This document shows, piece after piece, positions 42,983-53,016 of a stretch of DNA of 64,000 nt. A program made the position numbers and the translations under genes. The notes under the pieces are model-generated. The model saw nothing but the letters and a program-made list of their open reading frames with translations. It had not been told where the DNA came from and searched no databases. The DNA is taken from the NCBI GenBank assembly GCA_012729055.1, contig JAAYDW010000053.1, positions 20,159 to 84,158 of the forward strand. The letters run 5' to 3'. Within the stretch, counting starts at the first letter, position 1. Each line of letters opens with the position of its first letter. This stretch comes from Deltaproteobacteria bacterium. GTDB lineage: Bacteria > Desulfobacterota > Syntrophia > Syntrophales > Smithellaceae.

Positions 42983-44308
42983 ATGCCCAACATTCTGCTG
43001 GTCGGCAACGGCGCGCGCGAACACGCGATGGCCGAAGCCATCGCTCGTTCAGCGCGGCATCCGCGCCTCTTTTCCTTCATGAAGGCCAACAATCCCGGCA
43101 TTGCGTCGCTGTCGGAAAAAATCCGGCTGGGCGGCTATGCCGATCTGGCGGCCATCACCGGCTTTGCCCGGGAGCAAAAAATCGATTTTGCCGTGATCGG
43201 CCCGGAAGATCCGCTCAATCACGGCGTGGTCGATGCGCTTGCGCAAATCGGCATTCCCGCCGTCGGGCCGAACCAAAGCCTGGCGCGCCTGGAAACGTCC
43301 AAGGCTTTCACCCGCCATCTGCTTGACAAATACAACATCCCCGGTAATCCGCGATTTCAGGTTTTTACGTCGCCGGAAGGGATGAAAGACTTTTTAAACG
43401 CCCTCGACGCCGTCGTCCTCAAACCGGACGGACTCACGGGCGGCAAGGGCGTCCTCGTGCAGGGCGATCACTTCGCCACGAAGGACGAAGCGCTGGCGCT
43501 GTGCGAGCAAATTCTGAAGGACAGCGGCTCGGTGATTGTAGAGGAAAAATTCGACGGCGAGGAATTTTCGCTCCAGTGCCTGTGCGACGGCAAAACCGTC
43601 GCCGGCACGCCGCTGGTGCAGGATCACAAAAGACGCTTTGACGGCGATCAGGGGCCCAACACGGGCGGCATGGGCTCCTACTCCCTGCCGGACCATTCCC
43701 TGCCGTTTCTGAAGCCTTCCGATATCGAAGAAGGCCTGGACATCACCCGCCGGGTCGCGGCGGCGCTCCTTGCGGAAACGGGAAACCCTTACAAGGGCGT
43801 CATGTACGGCGGTTTCATCGCCACGAAAAACGGCGCGCGGCTCCTGGAGTACAACGCCCGCTTCGGCGATCCGGAGGCCATGAACATTCTGCCGCTTTTG
43901 AAAACGGATTTTGTGGACGTCTGCCGGCACATCATCGACGGCACACTCGACCGGCTCGAGATCGCATTCGACGCCAAAGCCACCGTCTGCCGATACGTCG
44001 TGCCGAAAGGCTACGGCCTGCCCGCCGATCACGTCGACGCGGCGGCGAAAGCCAGGATCGAAGTGGGCGACGTGGGGGACGCCCGGCTCTACTATTCCTC
44101 CGTCGATAAAAGAGACGACGGTCTGTACCTGAGCGCCTCGCGCGCCGTCGGCATCGTCGGCATCGCCGACACGCTTGCAGCCGCCCGCCGGATCGCCGAA
44201 GCAGGCGTTCGGGCCGTCAAAGGCCCCGTCGCCTACCGCGCCGACATCGGCACGGACGCGCTCATCCAAAAGCGCATCGACCACATGAAGAAAATCAGAA
44301 ACGAATAA
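42983..44308 (+). CDS. purD: Phosphoribosylamine-glycine ligase
   Basis: MPNILLVGNGAREHAMAEAIARS, FAVIGPEDPL, KPDGLTGGKGVLV, FDGEEFSLQCL, NARFGDPEAMNILPLL. Confidence 0.97.
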   Translation: MPNILLVGNGAREHAMAEAIARSARHPRLFSFMKANNPGIASLSEKIRLGGYADLAAITGFAREQKIDFAVIGPEDPLNHGVVDALAQIGIPAVGPNQSLARLETSKAFTRHLLDKYNIPGNPRFQVFTSPEGMKDFLNALDAVVLKPDGLTGGKGVLVQGDHFATKDEALALCEQILKDSGSVIVEEKFDGEEFSLQCLCDGKTVAGTPLVQDHKRRFDGDQGPNTGGMGSYSLPDHSLPFLKPSDIEEGLDITRRVAAALLAETGNPYKGVMYGGFIATKNGARLLEYNARFGDPEAMNILPLLKTDFVDVCRHIIDGTLDRLEIAFDAKATVCRYVVPKGYGLPADHVDAAAKARIEVGDVGDARLYYSSVDKRDDGLYLSASRAVGIVGIADTLAAARRIAEAGVRAVKGPVAYRADIGTDALIQKRIDHMKKIRNE

Positions 44309-44310
44309 AA

Positions 44311-44349
44311 AAAAGAAGGGGCGACAATTGTCGCCCCTTCTTTTTGATC
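44311..44349. terminator. Bidirectional Rho-independent terminator between purD and the AICAR formyltransferase gene
   Basis: Perfect palindrome AAAAGAAGGGGCGACAATTGTCGCCCCTTCTTTT. Confidence 0.9.
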
Positions 44350-44408
44350 CTTCGTTTGCCGGTCTTTTCCCGCAAGCGCCGTCTTCGCGCGCCGCGGGCG
44401 CGATCTTC

Positions 44409-45587
44409 TCAATGATGAAACAGCCTCAGTCCGCAAAACGCCATGACGATTCCGTACTTGTTGCAGGTATCGATCACCTGCCGGTCGCGGATGGACCCGC
44501 CCGGCTCGACGATGGCGGCAACGCCGCTGCGGCGGGCGCGTTCGATGTTGTCGCCGAAGGGGAAAAACGCGTCGCTCCCCAGGCAGACGCCGGTGACTCC
44601 GGCCAGCCAGGCCTTTCGTTCCTCCGCTGAAAGCGGCTCGGGCCGGCGCGAAAAAGTTTCGGCCCACACGTCCTCGCCGATCACGTCTTCGGGCGTGTCG
44701 CCCAGATAAACGTCGATGGCGTTGTCGCGGTTGGGCTTGGATACCTCGTCGCGGAAAGCCAGATCCAGCACTTTTGGCATGTGGCGCAGCTGCCAGAGAT
44801 CGGCCTTCTGGCCGGCCAGCCGCGTGCAGTGGATGCGGCTCTGCTGGCCCGCGCCCACGCCGATGACCTGGCCGTCCTGAACGAAGCAGACGCTGTTGGA
44901 CTGCGTGTACTTGAGCGTGATGAGCGCCAGCACGAGATCGCGCTTCTGCGCGTCGGAAAGCGTTTTGTTTTCGGTCACGATGTTTTCCAGCAGGCGGGCG
45001 TCGATCTTGAGCTCGTTGCGGCCCTGCTCGAAGGTAATGCCGAACACCTGCTTGTGCTCGATTGCGGCGGGAACGTAATGCGGATCGATGGCGACGACAT
45101 TGTAGTTTCCGCCCTTCTTGGATTTCAGGATTTCCAGCGCCTGGGGCTCGTAGCCCGGGGCGATGATGCCGTCAGTGACTTCATTCTTGATGATGTTTGC
45201 CGTGGGAACGTCGCACGGATCGGATAGAGCGATCCAGTCGCCGAAGCTGCTCATGCGGTCGGCGCCGCGGGCGCGCGCGTAAGCGCAGGCCAGGTCCGAA
45301 AGCTCCAGGCCGGGCGCGACGTGGTACATGCGGCGAAGCACGTCGTCCAGGGGGAACCCCAGGGCGGCGCCGGCGGGAGAAACGTGCTTGAAGGAGGCGG
45401 CGGCCGCCTGCCCGGTGTTCTCCTTCAGCTCTTTCACCAGCTGCCAGCTGTTGAGCGCATCGAGAAAGTTGATGTAGCCGGGCTTGCCGTTTAAGACCGT
45501 CACCGGCAGGCTGCCTCCGTCCGCCATGAAGATCCGGGCCGGCTTCTGATTGGGGTTGCAGCCGTATTTCAATTGAATTTCATTCAT
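44409..45587 (-). CDS. AICAR formyltransferase (PurH formyltransferase domain only)
   Basis: LKYGCNPNQKPARIFM, YINFLDALNSWQLVKEL, AAASFKHVSPAGAALG, SDAFFPFGDNIERA. No MGS-like IMP cyclohydrolase N-domain. Confidence 0.93.
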   Translation of the reverse strand: MNEIQLKYGCNPNQKPARIFMADGGSLPVTVLNGKPGYINFLDALNSWQLVKELKENTGQAAAASFKHVSPAGAALGFPLDDVLRRMYHVAPGLELSDLACAYARARGADRMSSFGDWIALSDPCDVPTANIIKNEVTDGIIAPGYEPQALEILKSKKGGNYNVVAIDPHYVPAAIEHKQVFGITFEQGRNELKIDARLLENIVTENKTLSDAQKRDLVLALITLKYTQSNSVCFVQDGQVIGVGAGQQSRIHCTRLAGQKADLWQLRHMPKVLDLAFRDEVSKPNRDNAIDVYLGDTPEDVIGEDVWAETFSRRPEPLSAEERKAWLAGVTGVCLGSDAFFPFGDNIERARRSGVAAIVEPGGSIRDRQVIDTCNKYGIVMAFCGLRLFHH

Positions 45588-45590
45588 GGA

Positions 45591-46319
45591 TCATCCCTCC
45601 ACCGTCTTATATTTATTGATGATGACATCCTCGTAGTGTTGCGTCGCCGGGTCGATCGCGCGCACGAAGAGGCTCACCTTATTGTCTTCGTTTAAGGCGC
45701 TCCACAGCTTTCCGGCGTAGTCGCCGGGATTTTCTTCATCGATTGCCACGCCGAGCGGCTCGCCTTCGAAACTGGGAATCGGATTGCCGTTGCACTTGTA
45801 CGTGCTGATAAAATGTCCCTCGCCCGCCAGCGGCTCCGGATAATCAAAGGTAAACCGCAAAACGCTGTTTTCATTTCCGCCGCAGCTTTTCAGAATGCTG
45901 ATTTTATAACCGCCCGTCGCCATATCCACCACGCCGGAAATGCGGGGCGTCCAGTTGGGTTTGTCGTCTTCAAACGTGCGCGTGGCCAGCGCCGCTTCGA
46001 AGTTGTAGCCGGGATGGCGGTTGGCGGCCAGAAAATCATAAATGGTATCGGTCTGGTCGCCGTTGGTCACAATCGTCGTCTTGGCAAACGTCAGAACGGG
46101 GTTGTAAATGATCAGATGCGGATCCGTCATTTTGGACGGGTCGGCCGCCATGGTGCGAATGCCGCCGTCGATGGGATCGAACACGCGGTTGCGGCTGTTC
46201 GTGCTGCGGCCCATGATAAAATAAGCAATCAGGGCTTTGCCTCCCGGCGTTTTGCCGATGCAGAGGCCGCGGCCGGGATAGTCGTTGCCGGCGAGATACT
46301 CGTATACGTTCAGTTTCAT
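45591..46319 (-). CDS. Stand-alone IMP cyclohydrolase (PurO / IMP_cyclohyd-like)
   Basis: NDYPGRGLCIGKTPGGKALIAYFIMGRSTNSRNRVF...DPHLIIYNP; 4 bp from the AICAR formyltransferase gene, same strand. Confidence 0.85.
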   Translation of the reverse strand: MKLNVYEYLAGNDYPGRGLCIGKTPGGKALIAYFIMGRSTNSRNRVFDPIDGGIRTMAADPSKMTDPHLIIYNPVLTFAKTTIVTNGDQTDTIYDFLAANRHPGYNFEAALATRTFEDDKPNWTPRISGVVDMATGGYKISILKSCGGNENSVLRFTFDYPEPLAGEGHFISTYKCNGNPIPSFEGEPLGVAIDEENPGDYAGKLWSALNEDNKVSLFVRAIDPATQHYEDVIINKYKTVEG

Positions 46320-46507
46320 GATGACCGTTTCTCCTCGGATGGATAAGATATGTTTTTTTGCGGCGCGAGTATATGAAGAGAATTTCCGTCTGTCAACCGG
46401 ATTCGGGAAAAACTGTTTTTCGGCGCAGAGCCGCCCCTTTGATATACCGGCCGCGGACGGCGGCGCCTGATGGTAAACTGCGAAAGGTTCCGAAAACTTC
46501 GCACGCC

Positions 46508-47560
46508 CTAATACCGTGTGACGTGGTGCTCCGCCAGGCCGAAAAGATTCGAGAAAGTTTGCCCGACGCCCCCCGCGTCGGCAAAGCGGCCGCTGTACAG
46601 GCCGAAGGGCTGATGAAAATCGGAGCGGATGATGCCGGCCGTGTTGACCCTGCCGGCCCTCTCGCCCAGCGGTTCAAACAGCACCTCCAGGCGTCCGTCG
46701 GTGGTTTTCACCTGCCAGGGCTCCAGCACGTCGCCAAATTCGAACCGCGCCGCCTTCAAAGGCACAAGCTGCCCGTCCGTCCAGAAGCAGTTTTCGTTGG
46801 CGTCTTCATCGTCGGCAATCAGGTTGTGGCAGAGATTGAATCCCAGCAGCTTGCCCTCGGCGCTGTAGCCTGCCGCGGTCGCCCACTTCCAGAAGCTGCG
46901 ATAGGGATAGTAGGTTTTCTGCTCATCGATCAGCGCGGCGCAGTCGGTTCGCCGCAGGACAATCTCTTCCGATCCCACCCGCACCCGGCCCGCGGCGGGC
47001 ACGGCCGCCTTGTGCGTATAAAAGGGGCGCCGCGGCGTAATCGGGGACACCTGCACCAGCGGCGCAAAGACGTTGATGTCCTCAAAAATCGTAATTTCCC
47101 CTTTAACGGCGGGATGGACGGCGTCGCTCCGGATGTCAAAGAGCAGCCGGTGGCAGCCGCGGTCGAGGGCGTTTTCAAAGCGCAGACTGTATCCTCCGGC
47201 ATCGAACCGGCAGAGGTCGTCATACATATCGGCGGCGACGCGGACGGCTTTGCCGGGAAAGATCTGCCGCGCGTATTCCAGCCGCGTCTTGCCTTGCCGG
47301 TCGTAAACATAGAAAAAGGAAAGGGCCGTGAACTTGGCGTCGAAAATGACCATGCCGAAATAGTGGGAAGGCGTGATGACGCCGTAATGCTGCCATTCCT
47401 TCAGGCGGAAGTTTTTCCAGAAACGCGGCGCAGGCAACGCGTACAGCGGCGCGTCAAGAAGATTGGCCTTCGTAAACGGCGCGTCAAATGTTCCAAAATG
47501 AATGCGCCCGCCTTCTTCCACCATCCGGGCGGGCGTTTTTGTTACAGGACGCACAAGCAT
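46508..47560 (-). CDS. DUF2804 family protein
   Basis: 350 aa: RFWKNFRLKEWQHYGVITPSHYFGMVIFDAKF...WKWATAAGY...GFNLCHNLIADDEDANENCFWTDGQL. Confidence 0.85.
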   Translation of the reverse strand: MLVRPVTKTPARMVEEGGRIHFGTFDAPFTKANLLDAPLYALPAPRFWKNFRLKEWQHYGVITPSHYFGMVIFDAKFTALSFFYVYDRQGKTRLEYARQIFPGKAVRVAADMYDDLCRFDAGGYSLRFENALDRGCHRLLFDIRSDAVHPAVKGEITIFEDINVFAPLVQVSPITPRRPFYTHKAAVPAAGRVRVGSEEIVLRRTDCAALIDEQKTYYPYRSFWKWATAAGYSAEGKLLGFNLCHNLIADDEDANENCFWTDGQLVPLKAARFEFGDVLEPWQVKTTDGRLEVLFEPLGERAGRVNTAGIIRSDFHQPFGLYSGRFADAGGVGQTFSNLFGLAEHHVTRY

Positions 47561-47588
47561 TGCTCCGGTCGCCCCGATCGGCGACGCT

Positions 47589-48128
47589 CTAGGCAGGAAC
47601 CCTGGGCAGTTTCGGAAAGTTCGCGTCCAGTGCGGTATTCCACTTGTCGACGTAAGGTTTGAGGCTTTCCATCAGTTCCTTGGTTTCGCCTTCGATCGTG
47701 ACGGAGCGGATTGTATCGCCCTGCGCGACGGCATTGACGACGGCCTGATCGGCGTCGCTTTCAACTTCGCCGAAAACGGTGTGTTTGCCGTCGAGCCAGG
47801 GCGTGGCAACGTGCGTGATGAAGAACTGGCTGCCGTTGGTCGCGGGACCGGCGTTGGCCATCGACAGGATGCCCGGTTTGGCGTGGCGGAGCTCTTTGAC
47901 GAACTCATCGCCGAAGCGATAGCCGGGGCCGCCCCGCCCGTCCCCCGCAGGACAGCCGCCCTGAATCATAAAGTCTGAAATCACGCGATGAAACTTCAAA
48001 TTATTGTAGTAGCCGCGCCGGGCCAGGTTAACGAAATTTCCAACGGTTACCGGCGTCTGATCGGCAAACAGCCGCAGGCGAATGGTTCCCTTGTCCGTCT
48101 CGATCACCGCCGTCAGTTTGTTTTTCAT
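47589..48128 (-). CDS. Cyclophilin-type peptidyl-prolyl cis-trans isomerase
   Basis: [71 protein letters not shown]. Confidence 0.95.
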   Translation of the reverse strand: MKNKLTAVIETDKGTIRLRLFADQTPVTVGNFVNLARRGYYNNLKFHRVISDFMIQGGCPAGDGRGGPGYRFGDEFVKELRHAKPGILSMANAGPATNGSQFFITHVATPWLDGKHTVFGEVESDADQAVVNAVAQGDTIRSVTIEGETKELMESLKPYVDKWNTALDANFPKLPRVPA

Positions 48129-48157
48129 AAAGGTCTCCTTCTCCATGGGTAGAAAAG

Positions 48158-48186
48158 ACTTTAAAGGCTAACGCCTGTCCTGTCAA
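48158..48186 (-). promoter_or_regulatory. Promoter for the cyclophilin gene
   Basis: Minus-strand TTGACA-17 nt-TAAAGT. Confidence 0.55.
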
Positions 48187-48301
48187 GGCAAAAACCATCT
48201 TGCAAAACGAGACCCGATGGGTTAAGGGACGGAAAAATTCGTACAGCCAACAGGAGAATGTGACGGGCGAGCGTCACGTCCAACCCTGCAAGGGAGCCTG
48301 C

Positions 48302-48826
48302 ATGAAAGCCAAAAGCGCCAGGAAAGAAAACGTTGTGGTCAGCGTCGTCATGGGCAGCGACTCGGATCTGCCGGTCATGGGCGAAGCCGCGAAGATTCTC
48401 GAAGAATTCGGCATCGGCTTTGAACTCGTTCTGACCTCGGCGCACCGCGCGCCGTCGCGCACGGCCCGCTACGCCGCCGAGGCCCGCGGCCGGGGCATAA
48501 AAATCATCATCGCCGGGGCGGGCGCCGCCGCGCACCTCGCGGGCGTCATCGCCTCGCACACGCCGCTGCCGGTCATCGGCGTTCCCATTGACGCGACGTC
48601 GCTGGGCGGGCTTGACGCGCTTCTGGCCACGGTGCAGATGCCCGGCGGCATTCCCGTCGCCACCATGGCCGTCGGCAAGGCCGGCGCGAAAAACGCCGCT
48701 CTTTTCGCCGTCCGGATGCTTTCGCTGGCCGATAAAAAAATGGCGCAGAAGCTCGACGCCTACATCGGCAAAATGGCCCGGGACGTGGAAGCCAAGCAGG
48801 AAAAGCTCAAATGGCCCTTATCCTGA
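48302..48826 (+). CDS. purE: 5-(carboxyamino)imidazole ribonucleotide mutase
   Basis: [67 protein letters not shown]. Confidence 0.97.
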   Translation: MKAKSARKENVVVSVVMGSDSDLPVMGEAAKILEEFGIGFELVLTSAHRAPSRTARYAAEARGRGIKIIIAGAGAAAHLAGVIASHTPLPVIGVPIDATSLGGLDALLATVQMPGGIPVATMAVGKAGAKNAALFAVRMLSLADKKMAQKLDAYIGKMARDVEAKQEKLKWPLS

Positions 48827-49455
48827 AACGCGCGCCGGATGGCTCTTTGGAAAACATCCTCGATCGCGCCGCTTCCCTGATCCACGCGGGCGGCGCGCTG
48901 GCTTACCCCACCGAAACCTTCTACGGCCTGGGTGTGGACGCTTTAAACGAAGCGGCCGTGGAAAGGCTCTTTGCCATCAAAGGCCGCGGCTTCAACCGTC
49001 CGGTTTCCGTCATCATCGGACACACGGATCAGCTGGCGGGCCTGGTCGGCGCCATTTCGGAAGCGGCGCAAAAACTGATGGACGCGTTCTGGCCCGGACC
49101 GCTCACGATCGTCCTGGCGGCGGCGGACGGCATCCCGGCGCGGCTCACCGCCGGCACCGGCCGGATCGGCGTCCGGCTTTCCAGTCACGAATTCGCCAGG
49201 CGCCTGGCGCTTGCGACCGGAAAGCCGATCACCGCCACCAGCGCCAATCTTTCGGGCGCCCCGGAATGCCGGGACGCGCAGGCGGTGCAGGATCAGATCG
49301 GCGATCGTATCGACGCCGTTGTCGATCTGGACGAAAAAGGCGGATCGGTCGGTTCGACGATCGTCGATGCAACCGGCCCCAGGCTCGTCATTTTGCGGCC
49401 GGGACTCGTTTTCCGCGAAGCCATCGAAAGAGAAACGGGGCTCGGCGCGGAATAA
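48811..49455 (+). CDS. L-threonylcarbamoyladenylate synthase (TsaC/Sua5/YrdC family)
   Basis: GGALAYPTETFYGLGVDALNEAAVERLFAIKGR, KPITATSANLSGAPE. Overlaps the purE 3' end by 16 nt. Confidence 0.94.
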   Translation: MALILKRAPDGSLENILDRAASLIHAGGALAYPTETFYGLGVDALNEAAVERLFAIKGRGFNRPVSVIIGHTDQLAGLVGAISEAAQKLMDAFWPGPLTIVLAAADGIPARLTAGTGRIGVRLSSHEFARRLALATGKPITATSANLSGAPECRDAQAVQDQIGDRIDAVVDLDEKGGSVGSTIVDATGPRLVILRPGLVFREAIERETGLGAE

Positions 49456-49614
49456 GCGGCAAAAGACGGTCCGCACCGGTCGGCCAAAACAAAATACCCC
49501 GCATCTTCGGGTTTGGAAGAAAGTTCCCCTTTTCATTTTCGGAGGGGTAAAGTAAAATAGAAAAAAAGCACCACAGGAAAAAGTTTTTGAACACCGACGC
49601 AACAGGAGAGCAGC

Positions 49615-49890
49615 ATGCCAGACTACTGGATTAAGATCAGCGAAAGAGAAGAAGAAGACATCCGCCGCCATCATTATCTGATCACGGCGGCAGACGAAGC
49701 CGAAGCAAAAAAATCGGCCATGCAGTTCATGGCGCGGTTTATTGACGATGACGAAAATCCGGAAAGAATCGACGACGGTTTCATGTTTTACAACAAGGCC
49801 GTGGTCGTGAAGCTCGAATCGATCAAACCGACGACGAAAGACAAATTCAAGGATTTCCTGTTGAATCTTCACACGATCAACATGACCTGA
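49615..49890 (+). CDS. Small acidic hypothetical protein, 91 aa
   Basis: ORF with AGGAGAG upstream; no family recognised. Confidence 0.6.
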   Translation: MPDYWIKISEREEEDIRRHHYLITAADEAEAKKSAMQFMARFIDDDENPERIDDGFMFYNKAVVVKLESIKPTTKDKFKDFLLNLHTINMT

Positions 49891-50002
49891 AGCCTCAGGC
49901 GGCCTTCCGCCGCAACGTCCCTGGGACCGCACGGAAACAAGCGGCCGGCGGTGTTCCCGCCGGGTGCGCCGGCGCGCCGGAAACAAAAACGGCATTTTTC
50001 TT

Positions 50003-50032
50003 TTGACAACCGCGCGCTTCTTACCTTATGCT
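50003..50032 (+). promoter_or_regulatory. Promoter for mltA
   Basis: TTGACA-18 nt-TATGCT, ending 7 nt before the proposed ATG. Confidence 0.55.
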
Positions 50033-50039
50033 CGGGCTT

Positions 50040-51215
50040 ATGAAACTGCGATCCTTTCTTTTTGTCCTGCTTTTGGCGGCGGCCGTTTGCGTTGCAACCG
50101 GCTGTCAAAAGCGCAGCGCTGTCTTGCTGGAGCCGCCGGAGCTGCCCAAAGACTACACACGTCCCTTGCCGGACGGCGAGCTGGCGCTTCGGAAAATTAC
50201 CGATCCGGCCAGCATCCCCGATTACACGAAAGCCTGTTCACATCTGGACGGACTGGCCGAAGCCATCGACCACAGCCTCAACTACTTGGCCAAACCGTCG
50301 AGCAAAAGGTTTTATCCCTACGGCGATATTTCACATGAACGGGCGTCAAACACCCTCCGGGAACTAAAGAAACTCGTCGTGTCGGGTCTGCCTCCGGACG
50401 AGATGAACCGAATCCTGCGGGAAAAATTCGATACCTACATTTCCGTCGGCTGCGACGACCGGGGCACCGTGCTCTTCACCGGCTACTACACACCGGTTTT
50501 CGACGGATCGCCGATCCGGAGCGAACGGTTCCGCTATCCGCTGTACAAATCGCCGGCCGATCTGGTAAAAGATCCGGACGGAACAATACTGGGTTTAAGG
50601 ACGCCCGACGGAAAAACCGAAAGGCTGCCGAACCGGGCCGAAATCGCGAGGACCAACCCGTTTGCAGGAAACGAAATCGTCTGGCTTGCCGATCCGTTTG
50701 AGGTTTACATCGTCCACGTCCAGGGCTCGGCCCGTATCCGCCTGCCGGACGGCCGCGTCGAGACGTTCGGCTACGAAGCGCACAACGGCTGGGAGTACGA
50801 AGGCATCGTCCACAAGATGATTGCGGACGGAAAAATCCCCGCCCGGGACATCAACCTCCGGGCGATGATCGCCTACTTCAAGGCCCATCCCGAGGACGTC
50901 GACCGCTACGTGAACCAGAATCCCCGCTTCGTTTTTTTCCGGCCGGAGGCGGGCAATCCGCGGGGATCGCTCAACGAGCCGGTCACGCCCTTCCGGACGC
51001 TGGCCACCGACAAATCCATTTATCCCCGGGCCATGTTCGCCTATGCCGCGGTCGATCTGGAGGCGCCCGTGGATTTCGCCCTGGACCAGGATACGGGAGG
51101 CGCCATCCGCGCGGCGGGCCGCTGCGACGTTTACATGGGCACGGGCGACCGCGCGGGCGAACTGGCCGGCGGAACTTACCGGGAGGGGAAACTTTACTAC
51201 CTCTTCCTGAAATAA
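50040..51215 (+). CDS. mltA: Membrane-bound lytic murein transglycosylase A (lipoprotein)
   Basis: Lipobox VATGC; LFTGYYTPVFDGS, AEIARTNPFAGNEIVWLADPFEVYIVHVQGSARIRLPDG, ALDQDTGGAIRAAGRCDVYMGTGDRAGELAG. Confidence 0.95.
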   Translation: MKLRSFLFVLLLAAAVCVATGCQKRSAVLLEPPELPKDYTRPLPDGELALRKITDPASIPDYTKACSHLDGLAEAIDHSLNYLAKPSSKRFYPYGDISHERASNTLRELKKLVVSGLPPDEMNRILREKFDTYISVGCDDRGTVLFTGYYTPVFDGSPIRSERFRYPLYKSPADLVKDPDGTILGLRTPDGKTERLPNRAEIARTNPFAGNEIVWLADPFEVYIVHVQGSARIRLPDGRVETFGYEAHNGWEYEGIVHKMIADGKIPARDINLRAMIAYFKAHPEDVDRYVNQNPRFVFFRPEAGNPRGSLNEPVTPFRTLATDKSIYPRAMFAYAAVDLEAPVDFALDQDTGGAIRAAGRCDVYMGTGDRAGELAGGTYREGKLYYLFLK

Positions 51216-51387
51216 GTTTCGGCAACACGACGCAAAGACATTCATACAGGTGTTTCTTTTGTTTTCCCCATGCCACGAATCGGCATTTCACGGGCAGCAA
51301 AAATGACTGTTTTCGTACAAGTAATGTCCGCCACAGGGCCGGCAAAGGACCAGTGACGCGGTATTCAGACACTAAGGGAGGAAAGTC

Positions 51388-52974
51388 ATGCAAAAAAAAT
51401 CGGTATTTCTTGTCGTTTGTTTTTTATGCCTCTTTTTTGCCGCATCCGGATACGGCCGGCCGGCCGGCGACGATCTGGATCAGGGCATCAAGCAATACGC
51501 CGTCGAAAACTATGACGAAGCGATTGAACTTCTCAAAAAAGCCAGGGCCGGCCAGCCGCAGTCATCCGCCGCCGCCTATTACCTCGGCATGGCCTACAAG
51601 CAAACGACCGAATATAACGAGGCGCTTCCCCATCTCGAAGACGCCATGAAACTTGCGCCGCCGGTCAAGGAAGCCACGGCCCAGTACATCAGCGTTCTGT
51701 ACCTGCTTAACCGCCTGGATGAAGCAGAAAAACGGATCGATAAAGCCGAAAGGGAAAAGATCGATCCGGCCAACATCGCTTACTGGAAAGGAATGATTCA
51801 AATCAAGAAAAACCGGTGCGCGGACGCAATCGCCCCCCTGGAGGAAGCCAAACGGCTCGACCCGAAACTCGCGCAGTCGGCCGATTACGCCATCGGCCTT
51901 TGCCACTACAACCAAAACGAACTCGAAAAGGCCAGGGAGCGGTTCAAGGCGGCCGTCGTTTATGATCCCGCGTCCGATCTGGCGGCCAACGCCCGCCGCT
52001 ATCAGGAAGCCATCGACGAAGGCCTTTTCCCGACCCGCCCGCTGCGCGTCACGCTGGGGCTCTACGGAGGCTACGACTCCAACCTGATTTTAAAACCGCG
52101 CAACGACGTGTTTGCTCCGGGCATCGGCAGCCCCGGCAGCGCTTTTTTCAAACCGTCCCTGCGCGTGGAATTTGCCCCCCGCTTCGAAGGCCCTTGGCTC
52201 CTTTCCGCTCTGTACTCTTTCAACGCCGCCTATCATTCGTCCTTCGTTCATTCCGAGGACGCGATGTCGCACACGGTCGCGGTTTTGCCGGGGTACAGCT
52301 TCGGCCGGTTTTCGGTGAGCCTGCTGGCCGCATACACCAGCTACCTGCTCCGGACCGATCCGGATGTATTTCCGGATGAAAACGCCAATCTAAAACGATA
52401 CCTGGAATACGTGACGACCGGCGCCGTCTTTAAACTGCTGGCGACGCCCAACAACATTCTGGAAGTCTTTCTGGGCTACGACAAGAAAGAGTTTTACCAC
52501 CAGAACCTGACGGTCGCCGCCGAAAACCGCGACGCCGTCGGTCCGCGCGCCTACGTCAGCTGGACCTGGTTTTTCCTTCCCCGGGGATTTGTGTCCGCGC
52601 GCTACGATTACAATGAGGACCGCACGGACGGCGTGTACTGGGACAACAAGCTGCACCGGCTCTCCGCCAACGTGAACATCCCTGTCCTGCCCGCCGCCGT
52701 CGCGGCAAAAGCCGGCGGTCTCTTTGTGCAGGCCGCCGGAGGAGTCAGCTTTGCAAACTACACCTACGAACGAAATTTTCTCAATGACGATCTGGTGTTC
52801 ACAACGGAAAAAAGAAGAGACCGCCTCTATGACGCGTCCGTCGGTTTAAACTGGGAAGTCATCAGGAATTTGGGGCTGGTGCTGCAGTACAAGTTCATCC
52901 GCTCCGACTCCAATGTGCCGGTTTACACGTACGACGATCATATCTGGACCGCGGGCATCGAATTCAAAATATAG
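51388..52974 (+). CDS. Exported TPR protein with C-terminal outer membrane beta-barrel-like region
   Basis: Signal peptide, repeated TPR motifs in the N-half, alternating aromatic/hydrophobic beta-strand pattern ending ...YTYDDHIWTAGIEFKI (terminal Ile, barrel-like). Confidence 0.8.
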   Translation: MQKKSVFLVVCFLCLFFAASGYGRPAGDDLDQGIKQYAVENYDEAIELLKKARAGQPQSSAAAYYLGMAYKQTTEYNEALPHLEDAMKLAPPVKEATAQYISVLYLLNRLDEAEKRIDKAEREKIDPANIAYWKGMIQIKKNRCADAIAPLEEAKRLDPKLAQSADYAIGLCHYNQNELEKARERFKAAVVYDPASDLAANARRYQEAIDEGLFPTRPLRVTLGLYGGYDSNLILKPRNDVFAPGIGSPGSAFFKPSLRVEFAPRFEGPWLLSALYSFNAAYHSSFVHSEDAMSHTVAVLPGYSFGRFSVSLLAAYTSYLLRTDPDVFPDENANLKRYLEYVTTGAVFKLLATPNNILEVFLGYDKKEFYHQNLTVAAENRDAVGPRAYVSWTWFFLPRGFVSARYDYNEDRTDGVYWDNKLHRLSANVNIPVLPAAVAAKAGGLFVQAAGGVSFANYTYERNFLNDDLVFTTEKRRDRLYDASVGLNWEVIRNLGLVLQYKFIRSDSNVPVYTYDDHIWTAGIEFKI

Positions 52975-53016
52975 CAAGACGTGACACGCCTTGTCAGGAA
53001 TAAGGAGGATCTGTTC

